Source: Enterobacter bugandensis (GTDB lineage: Bacteria; Pseudomonadota; Gammaproteobacteria; Enterobacterales; Enterobacteriaceae). Taken from it: a stretch of DNA of 64,000 bases. How positions within the stretch are numbered: the first letter of the stretch is position 1; the number at the start of each line of letters is the position of its first letter. The notes beneath the pieces are model-generated. The model was not told where the DNA came from and ran no database searches. It saw only the letters and a list, made by a program, of their open reading frames with translations. Made by a program: the position numbers and the translations under genes. Location of the stretch: the NCBI RefSeq assembly GCF_900324475.1, contig NZ_LT992502.1, forward strand, positions 2,108,001 to 2,172,000, read 5' to 3'. Shown piece after piece: positions 45,202-54,116 of the stretch.

Positions 45202-46407
45202 ATGTCTCTTCGTTCGCTGCGGGCGTTATGCCTGACAAGTTTTTTCATTGCGGATGTCCGTGATGGCCTTGGTCCTTTTCTCGGTATCTTTCTGACAGAA
45301 CGCCACTGGAGTCCCGATGATATCGGCATCCTGATGACTGCCGGTGGGCTGGCGGGATTGCTGGCTACGCTCCCGGCGGGGGTAATTACTGACACTTCGC
45401 GGAACAAACGCGCCGTACTGGCGCTGCTCTGCACTTTGATCACTCTCAGCACGCTGCTGCTCTGGTTTAGCCAGCAGACCAGCGTTGTTGCCGTCTCACA
45501 AATGGTCACCGGCATCTGCGCGGCGTTTGTCGGGCCGCTCATCGCCGGGATTACGCTGGGCCTGACCGGCCAGCGCGGGTTCAGCGTGCAGATGGGCAAA
45601 AACGAGGCGTTCAATCACGGCGGTAATTTTGTCACCGCAGTGATAGCAGGCGGTATTGCCTGGTACTGGGGCGTCGGGGGGATTTTCCTGCTGATGACCA
45701 GCACGACGCTGCTGACGCTCTGCGCGCTGCTTGCCATCCGCAATGGGGACATTGATAACGATGCGGCGCGAGGGCTTTCATCCTCAGGTAGCGTTCCTGT
45801 CCCCGGCTTCGCGGTGCTGATTAAAAACCGTGCGCTGTTTGTGACCGGGCTGACGCTACTGCTGTTCCACCTGGCGAATGCCGCACTGCTGCCGATGCTG
45901 AGCATGAGGGTGGCCGCGGCACCCGCCTCGATCAACCCTGGCCTGTACGCGGCAGGCACCGTCATCATCTCGCAGGCGGTGATGATCCCCGTTGCCATCT
46001 GGGTTGCAGGCCGAATAGAACGCTACGGCTACTGGCGCTTGATTATGCTGGCGCTGCTGGTTATGCCGGTGCGCGCGGCGCTGGCGGCATCGACCGACGC
46101 GCCGTTAATGATGATCCCGGTACAAATTCTCGACGGTCTCGCCGCCGGGATCCTGGGTGTCGTCGTACCGTCGTTTATTGTGGTGCTGCTGCGCGGAAGC
46201 GGGCACGTAAATGCCGGGCAGAGTGTGGTGATGCTGATGCAGGGAGTGGGGGCAGCCATGAGCCCGGCGTTAACCGGCACGATCGCCGGTCATTACTCGT
46301 TTGCGACGGCATTCAGTGTCCTGAGCGCGATTGCGCTGGCCGCCGTCCTGCTCTGGTGGCGCGTTGCTCACCGAAGCTGGGAAACAAACGCGCCGGATGA
46401 AGCTTAG
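45202..46407 (+). CDS. MFS transporter of unknown substrate
   Basis: Inner-membrane major facilitator protein of 401 residues with about twelve helices. It begins SLRALCLTSFFIADVRDGLGPFLGIFLTERHWSPDDIGILMTAGGLAGLLATLPAGVITDTSRNKR, with the loop 2-3 motif reduced to GVITDTSRNKRAV. It resembles uncharacterised drug-export-like MFS proteins. It is not YdeE, which lies near dcp in E. coli. AGGAAG precedes ATG 45202. It may share a transcript with the 32-residue gene. An inverted repeat TCGCG-AAA-CGCGA (45164-45176) lies 26 bases before the start. Confidence 0.85.
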   Translation: MSLRSLRALCLTSFFIADVRDGLGPFLGIFLTERHWSPDDIGILMTAGGLAGLLATLPAGVITDTSRNKRAVLALLCTLITLSTLLLWFSQQTSVVAVSQMVTGICAAFVGPLIAGITLGLTGQRGFSVQMGKNEAFNHGGNFVTAVIAGGIAWYWGVGGIFLLMTSTTLLTLCALLAIRNGDIDNDAARGLSSSGSVPVPGFAVLIKNRALFVTGLTLLLFHLANAALLPMLSMRVAAAPASINPGLYAAGTVIISQAVMIPVAIWVAGRIERYGYWRLIMLALLVMPVRAALAASTDAPLMMIPVQILDGLAAGILGVVVPSFIVVLLRGSGHVNAGQSVVMLMQGVGAAMSPALTGTIAGHYSFATAFSVLSAIALAAVLLWWRVAHRSWETNAPDEA

Positions 46408-46418
46408 CCCCACCCGGC
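46392..46418. terminator. REP-like hairpin between the MFS gene and ldhA
   Basis: GCCGGATG-N11-CACCCGGC pairs with one wobble. It overlaps the end of the MFS gene and lies eight bases from the ldhA stop. Confidence 0.55.
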
Positions 46419-46425
46419 GTAGCAT

Positions 46426-47415
46426 TTAAGCCAGTTCGTTAGGGCACGGTTCACCCTTTTCTAACTGCTGAAGATTCCCCAGCGTGGTTTCCGAAATGCT
46501 GATCAGCGCTTCGGCAGTCAGAAACGCCTGGTGGCCGGTAAACAGGACGTTATGGCAGGCAGACAGACGGCGGAACACGTCGTCCTGGATCACATCGTTG
46601 GACTTGTCTTCAAAGAACAGATCGCGCTCGTTCTCATACACGTCCATCCCCAGCGCGCCAATTTTCTGGGTTTTCAGCGCTTCGATAGCAGCCTGAGAGT
46701 CAACCAGACCGCCGCGGCTGGTGTTGATGATCATCACGCCGTCTTTCATCTGGTCAAACGCCGCCTGGTTAAGCAGGTGGTAGTTTTCCGGCGTCAGCGG
46801 GCAGTGCAGGGAGATCACGTCGGACTGCGAGAACAGCGTTGGCAGGTCGACGTACTCCACGCCCAGATCCAGCGCTGCGGCGCTCGGGTACGGATCGAAT
46901 GCCAGCAGACGCATGCCGAAGCCTTTCAGAATGCGCAGGGCAGCCACGCCAATTTTACCGGTGCCGATCACGCCCGCGGTTTTGCCGTACATGGTAAAGC
47001 CGGTCAGCCCTTCCAGCGAGAAGTTGGCGTCACGCGTACGCTGATAAGCGCGGTGAATACGACGGTTGAGCGACATCATCATGCCAATCGCATGTTCTGC
47101 TACCGCTTCCGGGGAGTACGCCGGGACGCGAACCACCTTCAGACCCAGCTCTTTTGCCGCGTCGAGATCCACGTTGTTAAAGCCGGCGCAGCGCAGGGCG
47201 ATATACTTCACTCCCTGCTTTTTCAACTCTTCCAGCACCGGACGACTGCCGTCATCGTTAACAAAAATGCAGACGCCTTCACAGCCGTGCGCCGTTTTGG
47301 CGGTTTTTTCGGACAGCAGAAAGTCGAAAAATTCAAGCTCAAACCCGTAAGCTTCGTTAACATGTTGCAGATACTTTTTGTCGTACTGCTTTGTGCTATA
47401 TACCGCGAGTTTCAT
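46426..47415 (-). CDS. ldhA: fermentative D-lactate dehydrogenase LdhA
   Basis: NAD-dependent reduction of pyruvate to D-lactate during fermentation; cytoplasmic. The 329 residues equal E. coli LdhA. The NAD site GVIGTGKIGVAALRILKGFG, the catalytic Arg in INTSRGGLVDS, Glu in DVYENERD and His in LFTGHQAFLT are all present. GGAGAAAG precedes ATG 47415. It is divergent from ydbH, as in E. coli, but with an extra gene between them. Confidence 0.96.
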   Translation of the reverse strand: MKLAVYSTKQYDKKYLQHVNEAYGFELEFFDFLLSEKTAKTAHGCEGVCIFVNDDGSRPVLEELKKQGVKYIALRCAGFNNVDLDAAKELGLKVVRVPAYSPEAVAEHAIGMMMSLNRRIHRAYQRTRDANFSLEGLTGFTMYGKTAGVIGTGKIGVAALRILKGFGMRLLAFDPYPSAAALDLGVEYVDLPTLFSQSDVISLHCPLTPENYHLLNQAAFDQMKDGVMIINTSRGGLVDSQAAIEALKTQKIGALGMDVYENERDLFFEDKSNDVIQDDVFRRLSACHNVLFTGHQAFLTAEALISISETTLGNLQQLEKGEPCPNELA

Positions 47416-47740
47416 AAGACTTTCTCCAGTGATTTTGCATTCACGTTAGCATGATTAAAATTATCTTACAATTTCTAAAATATTATTGAATTCAATAAGT
47501 TCTATCAATTATTCTAGAGCATATATACACCCTAACTCCATGATATTCTTAGTACGAGAAATCTTCGGCGCGACTCGGTTCAAATTAGGTTGGGCAAAAC
47601 GGAGTGGGTAACGGGTGCGAAAAACGCATATCGGTATTACTTGAAAGAATGGCAATAGGGTATGAAAACTGCAATCCTTCCGGATGTGATGGGACGATAT
47701 TAGGAACCGGATGAGTTTCTGAAAAGAGGGAGAATGATGC
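47416..47740. other. spacer between ldhA and the next gene
   Basis: It is AT-rich near ldhA (47455-47530), where its promoter should lie, and of mixed composition beyond. I see no convincing operator or RNA. A short minus-strand frame across 47509-47742 has no ribosome site or recognisable content. Confidence 0.4.
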
Positions 47741-48064
47741 ATGTCGCAACAAGTGGAGTTATCCTTATCTGCGCCGATGTTGCCTGTTTTGTACTATTTT
47801 ATAGCATCTATTGCGGTTTTCTTCTTACTGTTGATTGGAAAACTCAAGGTCAATAGGCTCCGTAAATATCCATTGTTCATTGCCTATACGCTGTTTGTGA
47901 TAGCGATTGCAGCCATCCAGATTAATGTTTTTGCCAACGGCTATGAGTTTGTTCGCGGTTTTTTACATATCGATTTTGATCCATGGCGGTACGATTCAGT
48001 GTATTGGGGGTCGTTGATATTTGCCATGCTCTACCTATTGGCAATGCCCAGGAACAGGTATTAG
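47741..48064 (+). CDS. unknown small inner-membrane protein
   Basis: I do not recognise this 107-residue protein. Three hydrophobic segments are visible: about 14-35 (LPVLYYFIASIAVFFLLLIG), 43-65 (YPLFIAYTLFVIAIAAIQINVFA) and 88-103 (YWGSLIFAMLYLLAMP). A basic loop KLKVNRLRK lies between the first two, and the polar stretch HIDFDPWRYDS precedes the third. GGGAG precedes ATG 47741 at eight bases. It is more AT-rich than ydbH. It lies between ldhA and ydbH, which are neighbours in E. coli, so it is a local addition. Confidence 0.7.
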   Translation: MSQQVELSLSAPMLPVLYYFIASIAVFFLLLIGKLKVNRLRKYPLFIAYTLFVIAIAAIQINVFANGYEFVRGFLHIDFDPWRYDSVYWGSLIFAMLYLLAMPRNRY

Positions 48065-48144
48065 TTACGCAGTGTTTTCCCGTTTTTACGTCTGAGATAA
48101 TGCGTAACCCACTGAATCTAAAATGTGTTCTTTAGGTTACGCAT
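48063..48144. repeat. triple GTTACGCA repeat with a 10-bp inverted pair
   Basis: ATGCGTAACC (48100-48109) and GGTTACGCAT (48135-48144) are perfect inverted copies. A third copy AGTTACGCA (48063-48071) spans the stop of the preceding gene. No T-run follows, so it is not an obvious terminator. Confidence 0.6.
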
Positions 48145-48279
48145 AGCAAAAAGTTTTCTCATACTCTTTACAGCATCTATCCTTTATCTTGTGGTTAACT
48201 TCAACTCAACCGCCAAACATGCGACAATATTCGGCATTGCCGGCTTAATTCTTTCGAAAAATCAGGACATTAACTGCCC

Positions 48280-50919
48280 ATGAAGGGTAAATACAAAGCC
48301 GCCATTGCGGTTTTACTGCTGTTGATTTTGGTGCCGCTGACGCTGCTGATGACGCTCGCCCAGTGGGTGCCGACGCTCGCCGGGATCTGGCTCCCCGTCG
48401 GGACGCGCATTGCTTTCGAAGAAAGCCCAAAACTGACTCGCCACGCGCTGGTGATCCCCGATCTTCTCTATCTGGTGGAAGACTGCGAAATTGCCCGCAT
48501 CGATAACGTGACACTGTCACATCCTAGCCGCTGGAAACTGGATATCGGCGCGCTGGATCTTAACACCGTCTGCCTGAGCAAAATTCCCCAGTCTGCACCC
48601 TCAACGGTCGCCCCCAAAACGCTGGCACAATGGCAGGCTGTGTTGCCCAATACCTGGCTCACCATTCACCGTCTGACGCTCTCGCCCTGGCAGCAGTGGC
48701 AGGGCGAGCTCAATGCGTCACTGACGCCCTCCAGCCAGGAGATCGCTTACCGAGGCGAACAGGTCAGCATCAAAGGCACGCTTCGCGGCCAGACGCTCTC
48801 GGTCAGCCAGTTTGATGTTCAGCTCCCTGACCAGCCGCAGCCGATTAAGCTGGTGGGCGAGTTCATTTTGCCGCTGGTGCCGGACGGCGTGCCGGTGAAA
48901 GGCCATGCGGTCGCGACCTTTAACGTGCCACAGTTAACGTCTCTGGTCGATGCCGATCTCGACTGGGAAGACAATCAGGGACAGCTGGTGGTGATGGCGC
49001 GGGATAACCCCGATCCGCTTCTCGACCTGCCGTGGCAGATCACGGCGGAACAGCTGAACATCAGCGACGGGCGCTGGAACTGGGATCTTTCGGGTATGCC
49101 GCTGAGCGGGCGCGTGTCCCTTCGCGCCGACAACTGGCAGCAGGGGCTGGAGAAAGCCACCCTGACCGGACGACTGAACGTGTTGACGCAAGGCGATGCG
49201 GGTAAAGGTAACGCGGTACTGAACATTGGGCCCGGCAGGCTCAGCATGGAAAACAGCAACATGCCGCTGCATCTGAGCGGCGAGGCGAAGCAAAACGATC
49301 TCATTCTTTACGCCAAATTGCCCGCCACACTGACCGGCAGCCTGTATGAACCGCAGCTTGCTTTTGAGCCCGGCGCGCTGCTCCGCTCGCGCGGGCGCAT
49401 TATTGACTCACTCGATATCGATGAAATCCGCTGGCCGCTGGCGGGCGTGAAGCTCACCCAGAAGGGCGTGGACGGGCGTCTGCAGGCTATTCTGCGTGCC
49501 CATGAAAACGAGATGGGCGGTTTTGAACTCCACCTGGACGGTCAGGCCAACGACTTTTTACCTGATAACGGCCTGTGGCAGTGGCGCTACTGGGGAAAAG
49601 GCGGCTTTACGCCGATGCATGCCCGCTGGGATGTCGCCGGGAAAGGCGAGTGGCGCGACAACCTTATTGAACTGACGGCGCTCTCCACCGGTTTTGACAA
49701 GCTTCAGTACGGCACCATGGAGGTCAGCAAGCCGCGTCTGGTGCTGGATCGGCCTGTACGCTGGCTGCGCGATGCCGAAAAACCTGCATTCAGCGGCGCG
49801 CTGTCGCTGAATGCCGGGCAAACCCGGTTCTCCGGCGGCAGCGTATTGCCGCCCTCGGTCCTGACCTTCAGCGTCGACGGTACCGACCCGACTGTTTTTC
49901 AGTTTAAGGGCGACCTCCATGCGGACAACATCGGCCCGGTACAGGTGAACGGACGCTGGGATGGCGTGCGCCTTCGCGGGCAGGCCTGGTGGCCGAAACA
50001 GTCGCTCACCGTCTTCCAGCCGCTGGTTCCGCCGGACTGGAAAATGACGCTGCGTGATGGACAACTCTATGCGCAGGTTGCCTTCTCGGCGGCCCCCGAT
50101 CAGGGCTTTGAGGCGGGCGGACACGGCGTGCTGAAATCCGGCAGCGCCTGGATGCCGGACAACCAGATCAACGGCGTCGATTTTGTGCTGCCGTTTCGCT
50201 TCAGCGAGGGGACCTGGTCCCTGGGCACGCGCGGCCCGGTCACGTTGCGCATTGGCGAAGTGGAAAACCTGGTGACCGCGCGCAACATTACCGCGGACCT
50301 GCAGGGGAATTACCCCTGGACGGAGGACAACCCGCTGCTGCTCACCAACGTTAAGGTGGAAACGCTCGGCGGGAAGATCACCATGCAGCAACTGCGGATG
50401 CCGCAGCACGATCCGGCCCTGCTGCGCGTGGACAATATCTCCTCAAGCGAGCTGATCAGCGCCGTCAACCCGAAGCAGTTTACCCTGTCGGGCCCGGTGA
50501 GCGGGGCGCTGCCGTTCTGGCTGGACAATGAAAAATGGATCATTAAAGATGGCTGGCTGACCAACCCGGGGCCAATGACGCTGCGCATCGACAAAGATAC
50601 GGCAGACGCCATCGTGAAGGATAATATGGTCGCGGGCGCAGCGATTAACTGGCTCCGCTACATGGAAATTTCGCAGTCGTGGACGAGAATCAATTTAGAT
50701 AACCTGGGTGAATTAACCATGCAGGCGACCATCAAGGGGACCAGCCGCGTGGACGGCAAAAGCAGCTCCGTCAATCTGAACTACACCCATGACGAGAATG
50801 TCTTTACCCTGTGGCGCAGCCTGCGTTTTGGCGACAACCTGCAAACCTGGTTTGAGCAACACGCGGCGATTCCCGGTCTCCGCAGTTCGACTGGCAAGGA
50901 AAGTGAGGAACAACAATGA
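48280..50919 (+). CDS. ydbH: AsmA-like intermembrane lipid transport protein YdbH
   Basis: One of three E. coli AsmA-like bridges (TamB, YhdP, YdbH) that carry phospholipids to the outer membrane. The 879 residues start with an inner-membrane anchor (KYKAAIAVLLLLILVPLTLLMTLAQWVP) and continue as a long periplasmic beta-rich repeat that forms a hydrophobic groove. The C-terminal region (about 720-850; KDTADAIVKDNMVAGAAINWLRYMEIS) is the family's dicarboxylate/AsmA-C part. It overlaps ynbE by ATGA, in keeping with a YdbH-YnbE complex. Confidence 0.94.
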   Translation: MKGKYKAAIAVLLLLILVPLTLLMTLAQWVPTLAGIWLPVGTRIAFEESPKLTRHALVIPDLLYLVEDCEIARIDNVTLSHPSRWKLDIGALDLNTVCLSKIPQSAPSTVAPKTLAQWQAVLPNTWLTIHRLTLSPWQQWQGELNASLTPSSQEIAYRGEQVSIKGTLRGQTLSVSQFDVQLPDQPQPIKLVGEFILPLVPDGVPVKGHAVATFNVPQLTSLVDADLDWEDNQGQLVVMARDNPDPLLDLPWQITAEQLNISDGRWNWDLSGMPLSGRVSLRADNWQQGLEKATLTGRLNVLTQGDAGKGNAVLNIGPGRLSMENSNMPLHLSGEAKQNDLILYAKLPATLTGSLYEPQLAFEPGALLRSRGRIIDSLDIDEIRWPLAGVKLTQKGVDGRLQAILRAHENEMGGFELHLDGQANDFLPDNGLWQWRYWGKGGFTPMHARWDVAGKGEWRDNLIELTALSTGFDKLQYGTMEVSKPRLVLDRPVRWLRDAEKPAFSGALSLNAGQTRFSGGSVLPPSVLTFSVDGTDPTVFQFKGDLHADNIGPVQVNGRWDGVRLRGQAWWPKQSLTVFQPLVPPDWKMTLRDGQLYAQVAFSAAPDQGFEAGGHGVLKSGSAWMPDNQINGVDFVLPFRFSEGTWSLGTRGPVTLRIGEVENLVTARNITADLQGNYPWTEDNPLLLTNVKVETLGGKITMQQLRMPQHDPALLRVDNISSSELISAVNPKQFTLSGPVSGALPFWLDNEKWIIKDGWLTNPGPMTLRIDKDTADAIVKDNMVAGAAINWLRYMEISQSWTRINLDNLGELTMQATIKGTSRVDGKSSSVNLNYTHDENVFTLWRSLRFGDNLQTWFEQHAAIPGLRSSTGKESEEQQ

Positions 50920-51101
50920 AAAAGATGGCTGGTGCGCTCACCGTTGCCGCGCTACTGACTGGCTGTACGCCGCGCATTGAAGTCGCTGCGCCAAAGGAGC
51001 CGATTACCATCAATATGAATGTCAAAATCGAACACGAGATCCACATCAAGGTCGATAAAGACGTTGAAGCCCTGCTGAAATCGCGCAGCGATCTGTTCTG
51101 A
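50916..51101 (+). CDS. ynbE: outer-membrane lipoprotein YnbE
   Basis: Small lipoprotein of 61 residues that docks YdbH at the outer membrane. The signal MKKMAGALTVAALLTGC has Cys17 as lipid site, followed by TPRIEVAAPKEPITINMNVKIEHEIHIKVDKDVEALL, an extended strand-forming segment that could continue the YdbH beta-sheet. The start overlaps the ydbH stop by four bases. Confidence 0.93.
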   Translation: MKKMAGALTVAALLTGCTPRIEVAAPKEPITINMNVKIEHEIHIKVDKDVEALLKSRSDLF

Positions 51102-51108
51102 GGATGCC

Positions 51109-51426
51109 ATGAAACGATTAGCGTTGATTTTACTGGCCCTGAGTATAAACGTGCAGGCGGCTGCGCTGACCTTAAACGATGCCCGCGCGCAGGGGCGCGT
51201 GGGTGAAACCCTGAGCGGCTATCTTGCTCCGATCCAACAGGATGCCGAAACGCTGGAGCTGGTGAATCGCATTAACGCAGCGCGCACGGAGAGCTATCAG
51301 AAGCTGGCCGACAGCAATAATTTGCCGGTTGATGAAGTGGCGAAAATGGCGGGGCAAAAGCTGGTGGCCCGCGCGCAGCCGGGCGAGTACGTGAAGGGCA
51401 TTAACGGTAAGTGGCTGAAAAAATAG
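51109..51426 (+). CDS. ydbL: DUF1318 periplasmic protein YdbL
   Basis: Periplasmic protein of 105 residues encoded with YdbH and YnbE, probably a chaperone or regulator of that bridge. The signal peptide is MKRLALILLALSINVQAAA. The mature part LTLNDARAQGRVGETLSGYLAPI and the C-terminal GEYVKGINGKWLKK are family signatures. It starts seven bases after ynbE. Its stop abuts the convergent feaR stop with no base between (TAG-CTA). Confidence 0.94.
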   Translation: MKRLALILLALSINVQAAALTLNDARAQGRVGETLSGYLAPIQQDAETLELVNRINAARTESYQKLADSNNLPVDEVAKMAGQKLVARAQPGEYVKGINGKWLKK

Positions 51427-52332
51427 CTAGCGGTAGCGCTTGCGGTATTCACCCGGCGAGACGCCAAAACGCTGCTTAAAGGCCGTTGAAAAGTGGCTAT
51501 GGTCGGTGAATCCCCAGCTGTAGCCAATGCCCGCCAGCTTTTCATCGTCGCCGGTTGACTGCAATTCCTGCGCGCAGAGATCCAGACGACGGTTTTTAAT
51601 GTACTGCGCTACCACCAGCCCCTTCTCGGCAAACATGCGGTAGAGGCTGCGTACGGACATTCCGCTCTCGGCGGCAATCCATTCCGGACGCAGCGATTCA
51701 GACTGAATATGGTTGTCAATCAGCGCCACAACGTGCTGAAACTGGCGCTCCTTGCGCGGCTGAATCACGTCGCGCTGCTGGAACGCGGGGCGCAGCAGGC
51801 AGACCATCGCCTCAAGCGCCGCTTCACTCTCCCGGTCACTCAGGTCGGGGTTGTTCATACTCTCCATCAGCAGGCGATGGCTCAGCTGTACCGTGGGTAA
51901 GGTGCGGGAAAGGGCGAGCGCGCAGCTTACCTCCTGAAAGCGGCACTGCTGCTCGATAATCTGACGGGGAACCAGCAGCGAAATCTGGCGGGACTTTTCC
52001 AGCCAGTTGATCGAGCAGGGACGAGAGGCGTCAATCAGCGTGATATCCCCGGTTCTGAGCACCGCGCGACGCTCATCCTGCTCAATTTGCGCGCTGCCTT
52101 CAAGCTGGAAGACGGTGTAGAACCAGGCATCATTACTCTGTGCGATCTCCCGTCGGGAGCGGAACAGGTTAACGCCGCCGGCGGTGACGGTACTGAGCTT
52201 CAGGCTGCGCGCGTAGCTGGTCTCCAGTTCGCCGAAGAATTTGCCTTCGGTGGGCTGGGCGTTGAAACGCCCGCAAACCTGGTTAATTTGCGCCAGCCAC
52301 TGCTGGTACTGTTCCTGCTCGCTTGCACACGC
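51427..52332 (-). CDS. feaR: AraC-family activator FeaR
   Basis: Activator of tynA and feaB, responding to aromatic amine metabolites. ATG 52332 gives 301 residues, the E. coli length; a further 15 codons upstream lack a ribosome site. The N-terminal cupin-like effector domain has DAWFYTVFQLEG and the ligand-site part GDITLIDASRPCSINW. The C-terminal double helix-turn-helix includes LRPEWIAAESGMSVRSLYRMFAEKGLVVAQYIKNRRLD and GFTDHSHFSTAFKQRFGVSPGEYRKRYR. It is divergent from feaB. Confidence 0.94.
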   Translation of the reverse strand, partial: ACASEQEQYQQWLAQINQVCGRFNAQPTEGKFFGELETSYARSLKLSTVTAGGVNLFRSRREIAQSNDAWFYTVFQLEGSAQIEQDERRAVLRTGDITLIDASRPCSINWLEKSRQISLLVPRQIIEQQCRFQEVSCALALSRTLPTVQLSHRLLMESMNNPDLSDRESEAALEAMVCLLRPAFQQRDVIQPRKERQFQHVVALIDNHIQSESLRPEWIAAESGMSVRSLYRMFAEKGLVVAQYIKNRRLDLCAQELQSTGDDEKLAGIGYSWGFTDHSHFSTAFKQRFGVSPGEYRKRYR

Positions 52333-52474
52333 CATCGTTTCTCTCGCTGCACCGTCAACGTTTTCGCATTGTTGCATTTGTGTTGCATTTTGTCAGAGCT
52401 ATGAGGCTGACTATAGGAAAGAACACTCACCGGTAACAGCGATATAAGCGGCGATTATCGCGATTTGCGGCACC

Positions 52475-52511
52475 TGTCACAGGTGGCAAAGCGAATGTCA
52501 CAGAGACAAAA
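52475..52511 (+). promoter_or_regulatory. tandem FeaR sites upstream of feaB
   Basis: Two direct repeats, TGTCACAGGTGGCAAA (52475-52490) and TGTCACAGAGACAAAA (52496-52511), start 21 bases apart. Both fit TGNCA-N8-AAA, the FeaR pattern as I recall it. They lie 66 to 102 bases before the feaB start. Confidence 0.7.
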
Positions 52512-52576
52512 GCGAGAATGCAAAACCCCACATAGACTGGATGAACACCCTGCGAAGAATAACGAAGGAGTATCCT

Positions 52577-54076
52577 ATGTCTGAATCACAGGTGGCTGTT
52601 CTGCCTGCCGTGCAGCAGTTTTTAGACCGACACCACGGCCTGTGGATTGAAGGGCGTCAGGCCGCGTCGGACAGTGAAAAGCGGCTGAATGTCTACAATC
52701 CGGCCACGGGCGAGGTGATTGCCTCGACCGCCGATGCCAGCGTCGATGACGTTGACCGGGCCGTTATGTCCGGCTGGCGCGCCTTTGTCGCCCGCAGCTG
52801 GGCCGGAAAATTACCGGCGGAGCGCGAGCGGATCCTGCTCCATTTCGCCGATCTGGTCGAACAGCACGGCGAGGAGCTGGCCCAGCTTGAAACGCTGGAG
52901 CAGGGCAAATCAATTAACATCTCCCGGGCTTTTGAAGTGGGCTGCACCCTCAACTGGATGCGCTATACCGCCGGGCTGACCACCAAAATTGCGGGCAAAA
53001 CCCTCGATCTTTCCATCCCGCTGCCGCAGGGTGCGCGCTACCAGGCGTGGACGCGTAAGGAGCCGGTTGGTGTGGTGGCCGGGATTGTGCCCTGGAACTT
53101 CCCGCTGATGATCGGGATGTGGAAAGTGATGCCAGCGCTGGCCGCGGGCTGCTCTATCGTCATTAAGCCGTCTGAAACCACGCCGCTAACCATGCTGCGC
53201 GTGGCGGAGCTGGCCAGCGAAGCGGGCATCCCTGACGGGGTGTTCAACGTGGTAACCGGGAGCGGCGCGGTGTGTGGCGCAGCGCTGACCTCGCACCCGC
53301 ATATTGCAAAGGTGAGCTTTACCGGCTCGACGGCAACGGGTAAGCAAATTGCCCGCGCGGCGGCGGACACGCTAACCGGAGTGACCCTGGAGCTGGGCGG
53401 GAAAAACCCGGCAATTGTACTCAAGGATGCGGACCCGGCGTGGGTGATCGAAGGACTGATGACCGGCAGCTTCCTGAACCAGGGGCAGGTGTGCGCGGCG
53501 AGCTCGCGCATCTACATTGAAGCGCCGCTGTTTGACACGCTGGTGAGCGGGTTCGAACAGGCGGTGAAATCCCTGAGCGTCGGGCCGGGCATGTCGCCGG
53601 AGGCGTTTATCAACCCGCTGGTGTCGCGCGCCCACTGCGATAAGGTGCAGACCTTCCTCGACGAGGCGACGTCGCGCAATGCGGAGCTGATCGTCGGTAA
53701 TCGCGGCCCGGAGGGCAAAGGCTATTACGTGTCGCCTACGCTGGTGGTGAACCCGGATGCCGCGCTGCGGTTAACCCGAGAAGAGGTGTTTGGTCCGGTG
53801 GTCAACCTGGTGCGGGTATCCGACGGAGAAGAGGCGCTCCAGCTGGCAAACGACACCGAATATGGCCTGACGGCCAGCGTCTGGACGCAGAATATCAGCA
53901 AGGCGCTGGAGTACACCGACCGGCTGCAGGCGGGTACCGTGTGGGTGAACAGCCATACGCTGATTGACGCCAACCTGCCGTTCGGCGGGATGAAGCAGTC
54001 CGGTACAGGACGTGATTTTGGCCCGGACTGGCTGGACGGCTGGTGCGAAACCAAGTCGGTTTGCGTGCGGTATTAA
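52577..54076 (+). CDS. feaB: phenylacetaldehyde dehydrogenase FeaB
   Basis: NAD-dependent oxidation of phenylacetaldehyde (from TynA) to phenylacetate; cytoplasmic ALDH. ATG 52577 with AAGGAG gives 499 residues, the E. coli length. Key parts are the NAD region [39 protein letters not shown], the general base Glu in LELGGKNP, and the catalytic Cys in [11 protein letters not shown]. It is FeaR-regulated through the tandem sites upstream and ends at a REP-like hairpin. Confidence 0.95.
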   Translation: MSESQVAVLPAVQQFLDRHHGLWIEGRQAASDSEKRLNVYNPATGEVIASTADASVDDVDRAVMSGWRAFVARSWAGKLPAERERILLHFADLVEQHGEELAQLETLEQGKSINISRAFEVGCTLNWMRYTAGLTTKIAGKTLDLSIPLPQGARYQAWTRKEPVGVVAGIVPWNFPLMIGMWKVMPALAAGCSIVIKPSETTPLTMLRVAELASEAGIPDGVFNVVTGSGAVCGAALTSHPHIAKVSFTGSTATGKQIARAAADTLTGVTLELGGKNPAIVLKDADPAWVIEGLMTGSFLNQGQVCAASSRIYIEAPLFDTLVSGFEQAVKSLSVGPGMSPEAFINPLVSRAHCDKVQTFLDEATSRNAELIVGNRGPEGKGYYVSPTLVVNPDAALRLTREEVFGPVVNLVRVSDGEEALQLANDTEYGLTASVWTQNISKALEYTDRLQAGTVWVNSHTLIDANLPFGGMKQSGTGRDFGPDWLDGWCETKSVCVRY

Positions 54077-54081
54077 AAAAC

Positions 54082-54113
54082 AAGCCGGGTAAGGCGTAGC
54101 CGCCACCCGGCTT
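54082..54113. repeat. REP element acting as terminator after feaB
   Basis: AAGCCGGGT and ACCCGGCTT enclose AAGGCGTAGCCGCC, which folds further. Its complement has the enterobacterial REP form (GCCGGGTGGCGGC...ACGCC). TTTATTT follows. Confidence 0.75.
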
Positions 54114-54116
54114 TAT

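Noticed and set aside
45202..46407. Assignment of the MFS gene as ydeE
   Set aside because: ydeE is near dcp in E. coli, but the N-terminal sequence and loop motif do not match it.
47509..47742. A 77-codon minus-strand frame between ldhA and the unknown gene
   Set aside because: It has no ribosome site, no hydrophobic or domain pattern, and overlaps the start of a better-supported gene.
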